DNA of 64,000 nt. It comes from Streptomyces graminofaciens. GTDB lineage: Bacteria > Actinomycetota > Actinomycetes > Streptomycetales > Streptomycetaceae. The DNA is taken from positions 6,354,001-6,418,000 of the forward strand of contig NZ_AP018448.1 of assembly GCF_030294945.1 (NCBI RefSeq), given 5' to 3'. Position 1 is the first letter of the stretch. Every line of letters begins with the position of its first letter. Shown in pieces: positions 1 through 8,869 of the stretch. The notes under the pieces were generated by a model, which saw nothing but the letters and a program-made list of their open reading frames with translations, ran no database searches and was not told where the DNA came from. Made by a program: the position numbers and the translations under genes.

Positions 1-117
1 CAAAGGGCACGGGTCGGGACACGGCGGAGATCCTATGAGGAGGGGTTCGGCGCGGCAGGGGCCTCGGGTGATGCCCTGGGGTTGGCTCCCTTGAAGAAGA
101 GGAGCGGATCCACCACG

Positions 118-236
118 GCACGGTTGCTCGGCACGGTTCCTCGGCACGGTTGCTTGCACGGCTCGACGGCACTGTTCCTTGGCACGGGTTCCTTGGCACG
201 GGTTCCTTGGCACAGGTTCCTTGGCGCGGGTTCCTT
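118..236. repeat. Degenerate 14-bp tandem repeat
   Basis: Two exact copies of GGCACGGGTTCCTT (181-194, 195-208) are followed by two single-mismatch copies (209-222, 223-236). Looser relatives of the unit reach back to about 118. The array sits directly before the next reading frame. Nothing else is recognisable in bases 1-274. Confidence 0.85.
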
Positions 237-274
237 CGAGCGGAGCGGGGTCGCGGGCATGACACCATCCCTAC

Positions 275-775
275 GTGCTCGACATCGGCTACGCCCTCTC
301 CAACCGCTTCCCGGACCCGCCCCAGACCGACTACCGCCGCGCGGACGTCTACGCGCTACGGCACGACCTGTTCTGCGGGGACGTCTACCTCGCCGACACC
401 AAGGCGGACCGGGAACTGTCCACAGCCTGGGGATGGGTGCCGGTACTGGACTTCGCGTGGGCGTTGTGCGACATCGTGGAGCAAGTGGACCGGGATCCGC
501 GCGGCAGCCGGGCCGCCGTGCCCCAGCGGGCGGAGCTGGACTTCACCGAGTCCACGGACCGGATGCTTTTCGAGCGGCGGTTCGGCTGGGTGGACATCGA
601 GTCGGACTGGATGCCGACCGACGAACCCCCGCTCACCTTCTCCCACTCCGAACTGCGCCGTGAGGCCCGGGACTTCCTGCACGACCTGATCGCCGACCTC
701 GTCGACCTGCACGACGACCTGGGCGAGAACCCCGCGATCTGGTCACTCCAGGCCCGCTTTCCTCGTGTTTCGTAG
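275..775 (+). CDS. Hypothetical protein, 166 aa
   Basis: This is an acidic soluble protein rich in Asp and Arg, with no signal peptide or membrane segment; I do not recognise the family. The GTG start at 275 is only four codons after an in-frame TGA at 260, and the bases just upstream belong to the tandem repeat array. The true N-terminus may therefore have been lost or moved. Trp- and Asp-rich stretches such as DVYLADTKADREL and FGWVDIESDWMP, with normal third-position GC, support real coding. The next gene faces it from the opposite strand. Confidence 0.6.
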   Translation: MLDIGYALSNRFPDPPQTDYRRADVYALRHDLFCGDVYLADTKADRELSTAWGWVPVLDFAWALCDIVEQVDRDPRGSRAAVPQRAELDFTESTDRMLFERRFGWVDIESDWMPTDEPPLTFSHSELRREARDFLHDLIADLVDLHDDLGENPAIWSLQARFPRVS

Positions 776-837
776 GCCGGGTGCCTGGGCTGTAGGTCTG
801 GGGGCGCGTCGGCTGTCGTAGGGCTGGGGTGGACACC

Positions 838-945
838 GACCGCCATAGGCCCCGGGGGCACGCCGACCGCCGTGGCCCCGAGGGCAAGTCGGCCGCGGTA
901 GGCCCCGGGGTGCACGCCAACCGCCATAGGCCCCGGGGGCACCAC
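838..945. repeat. About 26-bp tandem repeat, four copies
   Basis: The unit is built around CCGCCATAGGCCCCGGGGGCAC and recurs at about 838, 864, 888 and 918 with a few substitutions. It lies between the 3' ends of two convergent genes. Confidence 0.8.
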
Positions 946-1012
946 GCTGCCTGCCCGCAGGCCCGGAAAGCGCGCCCCCTACCGCCGAAGCCCGCCAAGA
1001 ACCACCCTCACC

Positions 1013-1717
1013 TCACGCCTCCACCCGAATCCCCATCTCCGCCGCCAACACCGGCCCCAGATCCACCAGCTGAGCCGCACTGATCACCGCCCCCGCCAGC
1101 CGGTCCACCCCCCTCGCGATCTCCAGGGAAGCAACCCCTCTCAGGTCCACATCGGTCAGGCTCGCCCCGCTGAGGTCCGCCCCCTTCAGCACACAGCCGG
1201 GGAACTCGACCCGTTCGAGCCGCGCCCCCGCGAAGTCCGGCTCCACCAGCACGCAGTCCTCGAAGACGACGTCCTTCAGCCTCGCCTCACGCAGGTTGAG
1301 GTAGTCGATCTTGCCGCCCCGCACCACGACCCGCTCCAACACGGCCCCGTGCAACTGCACACCGCCGAGCCGGGCGTCGACCAGCTCCACATCGCGCAAG
1401 GTCGCCTCGGCCAGGTTCGTGCCGACCCCTCGTATCCCCGTGAGGACCGAGTCGAGCACCCGGACCCGGCTCAGCCGCGTCTCGTCCACCGCGCACCCCA
1501 CCAGCACGCAGTCCATGAACCGGGCGCCCCCGCCGTCCTGCCCGACGAAGTCCTCCTCCCGGAACTCCAGCCCGTCATAGTCCCCGTCCGGCTCCAACTC
1601 CCCGCCCCCGTACGGCTCCAGGGCAGGCAGCCGCACCTCGGGCCGCCGCGCCGCCTTCACCCCCGCCGCACCAGCCATACCCACCACACCCGCCGCACCC
1701 GACCTGGTCCTCGCCAT
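1013..1717 (-). CDS. Pentapeptide-repeat protein
   Basis: The protein has 234 aa and no signal peptide. After a charged N-terminal region (about residues 1-65), residues of about 70-210 form A(D/N)LxX-type pentapeptide repeats, for example LSGASL, LREARL and LAEATL, which fold as a right-handed quadrilateral beta-helix. Some members of the family mimic DNA or protect gyrase; many are of unknown function, and nothing here decides. The ATG at 1717 (MARTRSG) is chosen because the open frame further upstream is low-complexity Gly/Ser sequence. It diverges from the oxidoreductase starting at 1926. Confidence 0.82.
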   Translation of the reverse strand: MARTRSGAAGVVGMAGAAGVKAARRPEVRLPALEPYGGGELEPDGDYDGLEFREEDFVGQDGGGARFMDCVLVGCAVDETRLSRVRVLDSVLTGIRGVGTNLAEATLRDVELVDARLGGVQLHGAVLERVVVRGGKIDYLNLREARLKDVVFEDCVLVEPDFAGARLERVEFPGCVLKGADLSGASLTDVDLRGVASLEIARGVDRLAGAVISAAQLVDLGPVLAAEMGIRVEA

Positions 1718-1834
1718 GCCCCCATCCTGCACCCCACCACTGACAACCACCCCGAACCACACCCCTGACCTGCGAAAACACGCCTCCCCAGCCCCGATGT
1801 CACATTCCGACCCCCTCCACCAGTCGTACTCACC

Positions 1835-1890
1835 GAAAGGCGCCCCACCCGAAGACGACCCACCCGAAGACGACTGACCCGAAGACGACG
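1835..1890. repeat. Short direct repeats in a divergent intergenic region
   Basis: Copies of ACCCGAAGACGAC, about 15 bp apart, occur at 1849-1891 within the 208-bp gap between the pentapeptide-repeat gene and the oxidoreductase. They could affect expression of either gene; no promoter can be fixed by eye. Confidence 0.6.
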
Positions 1891-1925
1891 CGACCGAGAG
1901 CAACCCATCTGAAGGGACCCCACCC

Positions 1926-3191
1926 ATGCACCGCCCCCTCGCCCCCATCCCCGCCCCCACGCCCGTCACCGTCATCGGCGGCGGCCTCGCCGGCCTCACC
2001 GCCGCCATCACCGCCGCCGAAGCGGGCGCCAAGGTCACCCTGTACGAGGCGCACCACACCCTCGGCGGCCGGGCCCGTACGGCCGAGGGGCCGTACCGGA
2101 CGAACGAGGGCCCGCACGCGCTCTACAGGAGCGGCCCCCACTGGACCTGGCTCAGCCAACGCGATCTGATCGGCCCGCTCGCACCCCTCCCACTCCTCGA
2201 AGCCACCCGTCTGCGCTTCCACCACAAGGGCACCCTCCGCCGCACCCCACCCCTCGCCGTACTCAAGCTCACCCACCCCCTCTCCCCTCTCACCCACCAA
2301 CCCGCCCCCACGGACACCGACTTCCTCACCTGGGCCACCGAACGCGTGGGCGAGGACGCGGCCCGTGCCGCCGCGAACTTCTCGGCCGTGGCGCTGTTCC
2401 ACCACGACCCGGGCTCCCTCTCCGCCGCCTTCGTGCGGGAACGGCTGCGCCGGGCCGCGTCGCTGCCCCCGGAGGCGCGCTATCCGCGCGGCGGCTGGGC
2501 GAGCGTCGTCGACCGGATGGCGGCCCGCGCCTGGAACCTCGGCGTCCGCATGGAGACCCTCGCCCGCGTCGACAGCCTCGCCGCCATCCCCAACGGCCAC
2601 CGAGGACCCGTCGTCGTCGCCACCTCCCTCGACTCCGCCCGCCGCCTCCTCCGTGACGACTCCCTGACCTGGCCGAGCGGCCGTACCGCGCTCATCGACC
2701 TCGCCGTACGCACCCGCAGGGGCGACGCGTTCGCCGTCTCCGACCTCGACGCGCCCGGCTGGATCGAACGCGGGGGTCTGGGGGTGTCCCCCAGAAAACA
2801 CAGCACGGCCCAGGACCACACCCTCGCCCCGGCCGGCGAGCAACTGCTCCAGGGGCAGTTCCCGATCGCGCCGCACGAGTCCCGGGCGGACGGCATCACC
2901 CGCGCCGAACGCCTGCTCGACCTCGGCTTCCCCGGCTGGCGCGAGCGCGTCACCTGGCGCCGCGAGGCGACCTCGAACGGTCGTACGGGCGCGGTAGATC
3001 TGCCCGGCACCAGCTGGCGAGACCGGCCGGCCGTGGACCGCGGCGACGGCGTCTACCTCGCGGGCGACCAGGTCGCGGCGCCCGGCCTGCTCTCGGAGGT
3101 GTCGTTCAACAGCGCCCTGGCGGCGGTGTCACTGGCCCTGGGCCCCGCCGGCAGACGAGCACGGCGAGCACTTGACCTCAAGCAAGGTTGA
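1926..3191 (+). CDS. FAD-dependent amine oxidase/phytoene desaturase-like oxidoreductase
   Basis: A 421-aa flavoprotein. It has an N-terminal dinucleotide-binding fold (VIGGGLAGLTAA, residues 16-27), the following acidic strand end (TLYEAHHTLGGRA) and the C-terminal FAD contact region of this superfamily (GVYLAGDQVAAPGLLSE). The substrate cannot be read from sequence. It starts at ATG 1926 with a GAAGGGA ribosome site about 8 nt upstream. A GC-rich palindrome inside the gene (2778-2794) adds an in-frame stretch reading GGLGVSPRKHSTAQD that looks inserted between otherwise family-like segments. Confidence 0.85.
   Translation: MHRPLAPIPAPTPVTVIGGGLAGLTAAITAAEAGAKVTLYEAHHTLGGRARTAEGPYRTNEGPHALYRSGPHWTWLSQRDLIGPLAPLPLLEATRLRFHHKGTLRRTPPLAVLKLTHPLSPLTHQPAPTDTDFLTWATERVGEDAARAAANFSAVALFHHDPGSLSAAFVRERLRRAASLPPEARYPRGGWASVVDRMAARAWNLGVRMETLARVDSLAAIPNGHRGPVVVATSLDSARRLLRDDSLTWPSGRTALIDLAVRTRRGDAFAVSDLDAPGWIERGGLGVSPRKHSTAQDHTLAPAGEQLLQGQFPIAPHESRADGITRAERLLDLGFPGWRERVTWRREATSNGRTGAVDLPGTSWRDRPAVDRGDGVYLAGDQVAAPGLLSEVSFNSALAAVSLALGPAGRRARRALDLKQG
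2778..2794. repeat. Palindromic element inside a coding sequence
   Basis: CTGGGGG and CCCCCAG are separated by three bases. The surrounding GGGGTCTGGGGGTGTCCCCCAG resembles the small CTGGGGG-type palindromes scattered through Streptomyces genomes. Here it is translated in frame within the flavoprotein at about residues 283-290. Confidence 0.7.
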
Positions 3192-3213
3192 GGCCGGAGG
3201 CTGGGTTCACCAC

Positions 3214-3336
3214 AGCGGATCCCGCCGATCACCGCGGCGGATCTCACCGATTGACCGCGCCGGATCTCACGCATTCACCGCGTCGGATCTCACGCATTCA
3301 CCGCGGCGGATCCCGGCGATCACCGCAGCGGACGCC
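3214..3336. repeat. About 23-bp tandem repeat, five copies
   Basis: Five degenerate copies of a unit like GCGGATCTCACGCATTCACC run head to tail between the oxidoreductase stop and the start of the next gene. The last copy ends about 30 bp before ATG 3366, so the array forms the 5' untranslated or promoter region of the MDR gene. Confidence 0.85.
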
Positions 3337-3365
3337 ATCCGCCAAACCGCACCGAGGAGCCCTCC

Positions 3366-4337
3366 ATGCACGCCATCCGCCTGCACACCTTCGGCCCGGC
3401 CGAGAACCTCGCCTATGAGCAGGTCGAGGACCCCCGGCCGGGCCCCGGCCAGGTCCGTGTCGCCGTCGCCGCGGCGGGCGTACATCTGCTGGACACGGCC
3501 CTGCGGGAGGGCCACCAGGGGCCGGGGCCGACCCCCCGGCTGCCCACGGTCCCCGGCCGCGAGGTCGCCGGAGTCGTCGACGCCCTCGGCGAGGGCACCC
3601 CGGACGGCTGGCTCGGCAAGCGGGTCGTCGCCCACCTCGGCTTCGCCCCCGGCGGCTACGCCGAACTCGCCGTCACGGACGCCGCCCGCCTCCACGAGAT
3701 CCCCGACAACCTCGACTTCGCCGAGGCCGTCGCCATGATCGGCACCGGCCGTACGGTGATGGGCATCCTGCAGTTCGCCGAGCCGGGCCCGGCCGACGTG
3801 GTCGTGATCCCGGCCGCCGCCGGCGGCATCGGCACCCTCCTCGTGCAGTACGCCAGGAACGCGGGCGCCACGGTCGTCGGCCTCGCCGGCGGCCCCGAGA
3901 AGACGGCACGGGTCGCGGCGAACGGCGCCGACCTCGCCGTCGACTACGCGGACCCGGCCTGGCCGGAGAAGCTCGCCCCGTACCGGGGCAAGGTCACGGT
4001 CGTCTACGACGGCGTCGGCGGCACGGCGGCCCGCGAGTCCGTCGCCCTCCTCGCCCCCGGCGGCAAGCACCTCGTCTTCGGCTGGTCGGCGGCGGGCATC
4101 CAGGGCGGCGAACCGTATGTCGTCGAAGGCGTCTCGGAGTCCGTCCTCGGCGAGGAGATGCGGCGCCGGGCGGGCGGCCCCGACCCCATCCGCACCCTCG
4201 AACTCCGCGCCCTCGCCGAAGCCGCCGCCGGCCGCCTCACCCCGGCCGTCCACCGCTTCCCTCTCGCCGAGGCGGCCACCGCCCACCGGGCGCTGGAGAA
4301 CCGCGGCACGACAGGAAAGGTGGTACTGGAACCGTGA
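3366..4337 (+). CDS. Zinc-binding-type MDR oxidoreductase (quinone reductase-like)
   Basis: A 323-aa medium-chain dehydrogenase/reductase. The N-terminal GroES-like domain (RPGPGQVRVAVAAAG, LPTVPGREVAGVVDALG) precedes a Rossmann domain with the NAD(P)H loop AAAGGIGTLLVQYA at about residues 157-170. The catalytic-zinc Cys/His pattern of alcohol dehydrogenases is not evident, which fits the quinone oxidoreductase branch using NADPH. ATG 3366 follows GAGGAGCC. The size is normal for the family. Confidence 0.88.
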   Translation: MHAIRLHTFGPAENLAYEQVEDPRPGPGQVRVAVAAAGVHLLDTALREGHQGPGPTPRLPTVPGREVAGVVDALGEGTPDGWLGKRVVAHLGFAPGGYAELAVTDAARLHEIPDNLDFAEAVAMIGTGRTVMGILQFAEPGPADVVVIPAAAGGIGTLLVQYARNAGATVVGLAGGPEKTARVAANGADLAVDYADPAWPEKLAPYRGKVTVVYDGVGGTAARESVALLAPGGKHLVFGWSAAGIQGGEPYVVEGVSESVLGEEMRRRAGGPDPIRTLELRALAEAAAGRLTPAVHRFPLAEAATAHRALENRGTTGKVVLEP

Positions 4338-4359
4338 CGGCACGAACCACGACCACACG

Positions 4360-4571
4360 ACTCGGGGCCGGATCGCGGACCTGGTCGGCCGCAAGCGCAT
4401 GTTCGTAACCGGTTTAACCGGTTTCGCCGCCGCCTGCGCACCGGGTGGCGCGGCACCGGCCTCGCCTTCCTCCCCCTCCCGGTCGCGATCACCCTCTGCT
4501 GGCCCCAGGTCTCGGCCCGCCTGCCGCACCACGTACCACCGCGCGCCCTCCTCATCCCGGGCAGAAATGAC
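4360..4571 (+). pseudogene. Remnant of an MFS (DHA2-type) transporter
   Basis: Two pieces of an MFS exporter lie in different frames. From about 4366, GRIADLVGRKRMFVTGL matches the signature loop after transmembrane helix 2. From 4452, in a frame shifted by two, GTGLAFLPLPVAITLCWPQ resembles a later helix. Roughly half the protein, including the start and the helices in between, is gone. It sits between the MDR gene and the convergent DadA-like gene, so an exporter was probably deleted here. Confidence 0.75.
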
Positions 4572-4580
4572 CCGGCCCCG

Positions 4581-5984
4581 TCAGTGCCGCCCAGCCACCC
4601 GATCCGCCACCCTCGCCAACCGCGACGACCCCACACTCCGCAGCTCCAGCTCACGTCGGTCAGCCGTGCGGTACGTCGCGTACATCCCGTGCACCCCCAG
4701 CCAACGGAACGGCTCCGGTTCCCACTTGCGGACCCGGTGGTTCACCCACGGCAACGAGGTCAGTTCCGTGTCCCCGGCCTGCCCGGAGTCCCGCTGGACC
4801 AGGTCGCGCAGGGTGCGCGCGGCCAGGTTCGTGGTCGCCACGCCCGAGCCGACGTAACCGCCCGCCCAGCCGAGCCCGGTCGCACGGTCCAGCGTCACCG
4901 TCGCACACCAGTCGCGGGGCACCCCGAGAACACCGGACCAGGCGTGCGCCACCCGCACACCCGCGAGGGAGGGAAAGAAGCGGACGAGGATCTCGTGCAG
5001 CGCCTCGATCGTCGAGGCCTGCGTACGACCGTCGTTGTCCGTCCGCGAACCGAAGCGGTACGGGACGCCGCGGCCGCCGAGCGCGATGCGGTCGTCGGCG
5101 GTGCGCTGGGCGTACATGTACGCGTGGGCCATGTCGCCGAGGGTCTCGCGGCCCTCCCAGCCGATGGACTCCCACTGGGCGGGGGTGAGGGGTTCCGTCG
5201 CGATCATCGAGGAGTTCATGGGGAGCCAGGTGCGCTTCTGGCCACTGAGGTTCGCCGTGAAGCCTTCCGTGCAGCGCAGGATGTACGGGGCACGGACCGT
5301 ACCGTACGGCGTGACCGCGGCCCTGGGACGGATCTCCGTGACGGGGGTCGACTCATGCACGGTGACACCGAGGGACTCGACGACCGCCGCCAGCCCCGTC
5401 ACCAGCTTCACCGGGTTCAGCCGGGCCCCGTGCGGCGTCCACGTCGAGCCCACGGCGTCCGCGACCCTGATCCGCTCAGCCGTCTCCCGGGCGCCGTACA
5501 GCTCACGCTCGTCCTCCCCGTACGACAGCTCGTGCTCGTGGAACGCCTTGAGCCGCGCCAACTGGGCGGGCGTGTACGCGACTTCGAGCACCCCGCCCCG
5601 ATGGATGTCCGCGTCGACGCCCTCCTCCCCGGCCACCCGCACGACCTCGTCGACCGTGTCGTTCATGGCCTGCTGGAGGCGGACGGCGGCCTCGTGGCCG
5701 TGCAGCTTCGCATAGCGGTCGCGGCCCGCGACACCGTTGTAGAGCCAGCCGCCGTTACGACCGGAGGCGCCGTAGCCACAGAACTTCTGTTCCAGGACGG
5801 TGATCCGGAGGGAGGGGGCCGCCTTCTTCAGGTAGTACGCCGTCCACAGGCCCGTGTAGCCACCGCCGACGATCACCACGTCGGCGGACGCGTCGCCGGA
5901 AAGGGGCTCCCTGGGGGCGGGGAGGCCGACCTGGGCGTACCAGAAGGAGATACCACCGTTGATGGTCGCGTCCGTGCTGCTCAT
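4581..5984 (-). CDS. DadA-family FAD-dependent oxidoreductase
   Basis: A 467-aa flavoprotein. VVIVGGGYTGLWTAYYL (about residues 35-51) is the dinucleotide fold, followed by the acidic strand end TVLEQKFCGYGASGRNGG; this GASGRNGG motif is typical of the DAO/GlpO-type amine oxidases. The C-terminal half carries WSGVLGVPRDWCATV and GLGWAGGYVGSGVA, which close the FAD site. A secondary amine or amino-acid substrate is likely from the family, but the exact one cannot be told. It starts at ATG 5984, diverging from the kinase at 6104. Confidence 0.87.
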   Translation of the reverse strand: MSSTDATINGGISFWYAQVGLPAPREPLSGDASADVVIVGGGYTGLWTAYYLKKAAPSLRITVLEQKFCGYGASGRNGGWLYNGVAGRDRYAKLHGHEAAVRLQQAMNDTVDEVVRVAGEEGVDADIHRGGVLEVAYTPAQLARLKAFHEHELSYGEDERELYGARETAERIRVADAVGSTWTPHGARLNPVKLVTGLAAVVESLGVTVHESTPVTEIRPRAAVTPYGTVRAPYILRCTEGFTANLSGQKRTWLPMNSSMIATEPLTPAQWESIGWEGRETLGDMAHAYMYAQRTADDRIALGGRGVPYRFGSRTDNDGRTQASTIEALHEILVRFFPSLAGVRVAHAWSGVLGVPRDWCATVTLDRATGLGWAGGYVGSGVATTNLAARTLRDLVQRDSGQAGDTELTSLPWVNHRVRKWEPEPFRWLGVHGMYATYRTADRRELELRSVGSSRLARVADRVAGRH

Positions 5985-6070
5985 GGGGCGGACGGTACCC
6001 CCGGCGGCGAGGCCTGTCTCCTTCGGATTTCGTGGTTCTCAACGGTCTCGGGGAGGCGAAAATCCGAAGA

Positions 6071-6094
6071 AGTACGGGCGCGCGTGCCCGTACT
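6071..6094. promoter_or_regulatory. Perfect 9-bp-arm palindrome over a likely leaderless promoter
   Basis: AGTACGGGC and GCCCGTACT flank six bases. The right arm runs into TACTGT (6091-6096), a plausible -10 element about 8 nt before the ATG at 6104. No ribosome-binding site precedes that ATG, so the transcript may be leaderless and the palindrome may be an operator over the core promoter. Confidence 0.5.
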
Positions 6095-6103
6095 GTCGAC
6101 CGC

Positions 6104-6988
6104 ATGATCCGTGTGCCGGAGGAACTGGCCCAGACTCAGGAAGAGATCAACGGAAAGGCGGGCCGGGAATTCATCGCGAATCTCCCGCGCATGGCCGCCG
6201 CGTTCCTGGCCCGATGGGGGCTGCGCCTGGACGGCCCGCCGATGCACGGCATGTGCGCCCTGGTCCTGCCGGTGGTCCGCACCGCCGACGGCACCCCCGC
6301 CGTGCTCAAACTGCAGATCCTCGACGAGGAGAGCGAGGGCGAGCCGGTCGCCCTGCGCATCTGGGGCGGCGACGGGGCCGTACGGCTCCTGGAGTACGAC
6401 GACGAGACGGGCACCATGCTGCTCGAACGCCTCGACGAGTCACGCATGTTGACGTACGAGCCGGACACCCGCGAGGCCGTGCTCGTCATCGCGCGGCTAC
6501 TGGCCCACCTCACCTCCGTACCGGCGCCGGAGGGCATGCGGCGCCTCGGCGACATCGCGGCGGACATGCTGGCCCGCACCCCACCCGTCCTCAAGCGGAT
6601 CGCGGACCCCGCCGAGCGCCACCTGATCGCGGACTGCGCGGCGGCCGTACGAGAGGTCATGGACGAGCCCGGCGACCGCCTCCTCCACTGGGACCTGCAC
6701 TTCGACAACGTCCTCGCCACCGACCGCGCCCCCTGGCTGGCCATCGACCCCAAGCCACTGGCCGGCGACCCGGGCTTCGACCTGTGGCCGGCCCTGGACA
6801 ACCGCTTCGAGCCGACCGAGGTGCTCTGGCGCTTCGACGCGATGACGGAGGTACTGGCACTGGACCGCCGACGGGCACTCGCCTGGACGCTCGGCCGCGT
6901 GCTCCAGAACGCGATCTGGGCCGTGGAGGAAGGCCACACACTCCACCCGGACGACCTGGAAATCGCCCACCGCCTACGCACCGGCTGA
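6104..6988 (+). CDS. Aminoglycoside/hydroxyurea phosphotransferase (APH(6)-like kinase)
   Basis: A 294-aa small-molecule kinase of the aminoglycoside phosphotransferase fold. The catalytic loop HWDLHFDNVL (about residues 194-203) contains the Asp and Asn that handle phosphate and Mg2+. IDPKPLAGDPGFDL (about 214-227) carries the metal-binding Asp equivalent to DFG. The wording of both motifs resembles streptomycin 6-phosphotransferase and hydroxyurea kinases. The ATG at 6104 (MIRVPEEL) is preferred over an upstream in-frame start because a -10-like TACTGT lies immediately before it. Confidence 0.85.
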   Translation: MIRVPEELAQTQEEINGKAGREFIANLPRMAAAFLARWGLRLDGPPMHGMCALVLPVVRTADGTPAVLKLQILDEESEGEPVALRIWGGDGAVRLLEYDDETGTMLLERLDESRMLTYEPDTREAVLVIARLLAHLTSVPAPEGMRRLGDIAADMLARTPPVLKRIADPAERHLIADCAAAVREVMDEPGDRLLHWDLHFDNVLATDRAPWLAIDPKPLAGDPGFDLWPALDNRFEPTEVLWRFDAMTEVLALDRRRALAWTLGRVLQNAIWAVEEGHTLHPDDLEIAHRLRTG

Positions 6989-7007
6989 GACCGGAAAGCT
7001 GAAAACT

Positions 7008-7045
7008 GAGAGCCCCCTGTCGGATTCGAACCGACGACCTACGCA
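7008..7045. other. Left attachment repeat: displaced 3' end of tRNA-Thr
   Basis: The 38 bp are identical to 19728-19765, the last part of the intact tRNA-Thr gene (T arm, part of the variable and anticodon arms, and acceptor 3' strand). On its own it cannot make a tRNA. It is the piece left when an element integrated into the tRNA 3' end and supplied its own copy at the other junction. Confidence 0.92.
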
Positions 7046-7500
7046 CAAGTTGTCCGATCTTGGTCCGGGGGTGTCTGTGGGAGTCCGCGAGACGGGCTCA
7101 TGGCCTGGTGAGAGAGGGTTCGCGGACCTTGGCGGACGGCAGTGGACGGTGCCGGACCAGGCGGCAAGTGAGACTGCGACTGAGACCACCGGTCTCTGGA
7201 TGAGCAGCGGGGGCACACGGCCCTCATCGGGCACGAGACCTCTTCGTCCCGAAGCAACTTGGGCGAGTGTTCGGCCTTGGGCTGGTGTGCCGCGTACCTG
7301 CGCTGACGGTCCACTGGCGTTCGCGTCCGTCCGTCGTTGTCCGCTGGCGTTGTACGCAGTTAGACACTCACCTGAGGGTGGCGCGGACTCCCGCGGGGCC
7401 TGCCTTCCGGGACCGAGCACGCCAAGCGCGCCGAGTGTGAGGCATGCGGTACCAAAGAGGAAGAACCACCTATAGCTATCGCGGCTGCTCCGAGCTTCCT
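7046..7500. other. Island left flank without a recognisable gene
   Basis: Short overlapping frames are open on both strands but none shows a domain, start signal or Streptomyces-like codon pattern. It runs from the left attachment repeat to the first insertion sequence. Confidence 0.6.
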
Positions 7501-7501
7501 A

Positions 7502-8544
7502 GGGCCTGTGTGATGTCGTGATCAATCGGCTGCCTTCAGCAGGTCGTTGATCCAGATCATGGAAGCGCGGAGGTGAAGGCCGGTGAGGTAGCTCTCGGGC
7601 GTCTTGTCACATCGAGTCGCGATGCCCCGCCAGTCCTTCAGCTTGTTGATCAGGCGCTCGACGGTGTTCTGCTCCTTGTAGAGATCAGCGTCGTGGCGTG
7701 TGGGCCGGCCGCCCCGGCTGCCTTTCTTCTTTCGGTTGGCGGCCTGGTCCTTCTTCTCCGGGATGACTGCCTTGACGTTGCGTTTCCGCAGGTAAGAGCG
7801 GTTAGCGCGGAATGAGTGGGCCTTGTCCGCGGCGACAGCGTCAGGCCGGGTCCGGGGACGGCCGACAGGCAGACGGACCCGCACCTTCTGCAGCACGGGG
7901 ACGAACTGCGGGCTGTCGGCGGCCTGTCCTGCGGTCAGGACGAAGGACAACGGACGGCACTTGCGGTCCGCAGCAAGATGAACCTTGCTCGTCAGCCGCC
8001 ACGGGATCTGCCGAGCAGGGCCTGGTTCAAGCGGAGTTTGCGCCGTCGCCTGATGTGCCGGCGCTCTTCCCGCTCGGGGCCGTCGCTTGCGTCCTGTCCG
8101 TTCTGTTCTGGCGGGCCGCCCCCTTTTGTCTGGCCCGCTCCTGTTCGGCGGCGGCTTCCTCAAGGGCGTCCATGACCTCCTTGCTGACCAGGGACAAGTC
8201 CATCTTCCCCTGGCGGGCGGCCTCCGCGATTACGCCTTCCAGCAATGCAGTGAAGACGCCGGCGTCCCTCCAGACCCGGAAGCGGCCGTAGACCGCCGGC
8301 CATGGGCCGAACTCGCACGGTATCTCCCGCCACTGACTGCTGGTGCGGAACCGCCAGATCACCCCCCTCGAACTGCTCCCGCAGCCCCTCGGGTTGCGGG
8401 CCGTACTCGCCTATCGGCAGGAACGGCTCGATCAACTTCCACTGCTTGTTGGTGAGTTGCCTGCGCGTCACACCAGCGTCCTACCGGATCCAGCCCCCGT
8501 ACAGGACCGGAATCCGAAGAACGATCACAACATCACACAGGCCC
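7502..8544 (-). mobile_element. IS5-family (IS427-like) insertion sequence, copy A, defective
   Basis: The ends read GGGCCTGTGTGATG and CATCACACAGGCCC as inverted repeats, flanked by TA on each side (7500-7501, 8545-8546), the target duplication expected for this group. It is 1043 bp long, exactly 54 bp shorter than copy B at 15350-16446. The missing 18 codons explain the length difference. Confidence 0.88.
7522..8471 (-). pseudogene. IS5-family transposase, copy A (inactivated)
   Basis: It begins at GTG 8471 (TRRQLTNKQWKLIEPFLP) and ends LLKAAD. Compared with copy B it has an extra base near 8364, which shifts the frame after EQFEG. An in-frame deletion joins DLSLVS to KEVMDAL and removes the VDSTTARAHHDAAG segment that carries the first catalytic Asp. 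Further single-base changes fall near 8125 and 8010. The C-terminal part with NTVERLINKLK (the catalytic Glu region) is intact. No functional enzyme can be made. Confidence 0.88.
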
Positions 8545-8545
8545 T

Positions 8546-8860
8546 AGCGCGGGATGCCGCCAATCGCGATAAGCACTACAAGAAGGAGAAGACCGGAATG
8601 AAAGCCAATCGCGATCTTGCAACCTTCTGTGAAGTGCCCCCGGCGGGGCTGCGAGATGCCGGTGAGTCCAGGGTGCCGCCGCGCCTGGTGAAGATGTACG
8701 GGTCCCAGACGTCCTTGCGGCGCTCCGACTCCGGGTGGCCCCCAGCGGGTCAGCCAGACCGGCTGGGGGTCCGCACCACGCTGCGCATCCCCCTGGTGCA
8801 CTCGATTTCGCCGGGTCCGCGAACGCCTTTGGGCTCGGTGCACCGTCAGCACTCAGCCGG
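8546..8860. other. Gene-free stretch inside the island
   Basis: No coherent protein is visible on either strand between insertion sequence copy A and the zinc-knuckle remnant. Open frames exist only because of high GC. Confidence 0.5.
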
Positions 8861-8869
8861 TCACACAGC

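Noticed and set aside
7008..7045. Possible tRNA gene on the left
   Set aside because: Only the 3' part of tRNA-Thr is present; there is no 5' acceptor strand or D arm.
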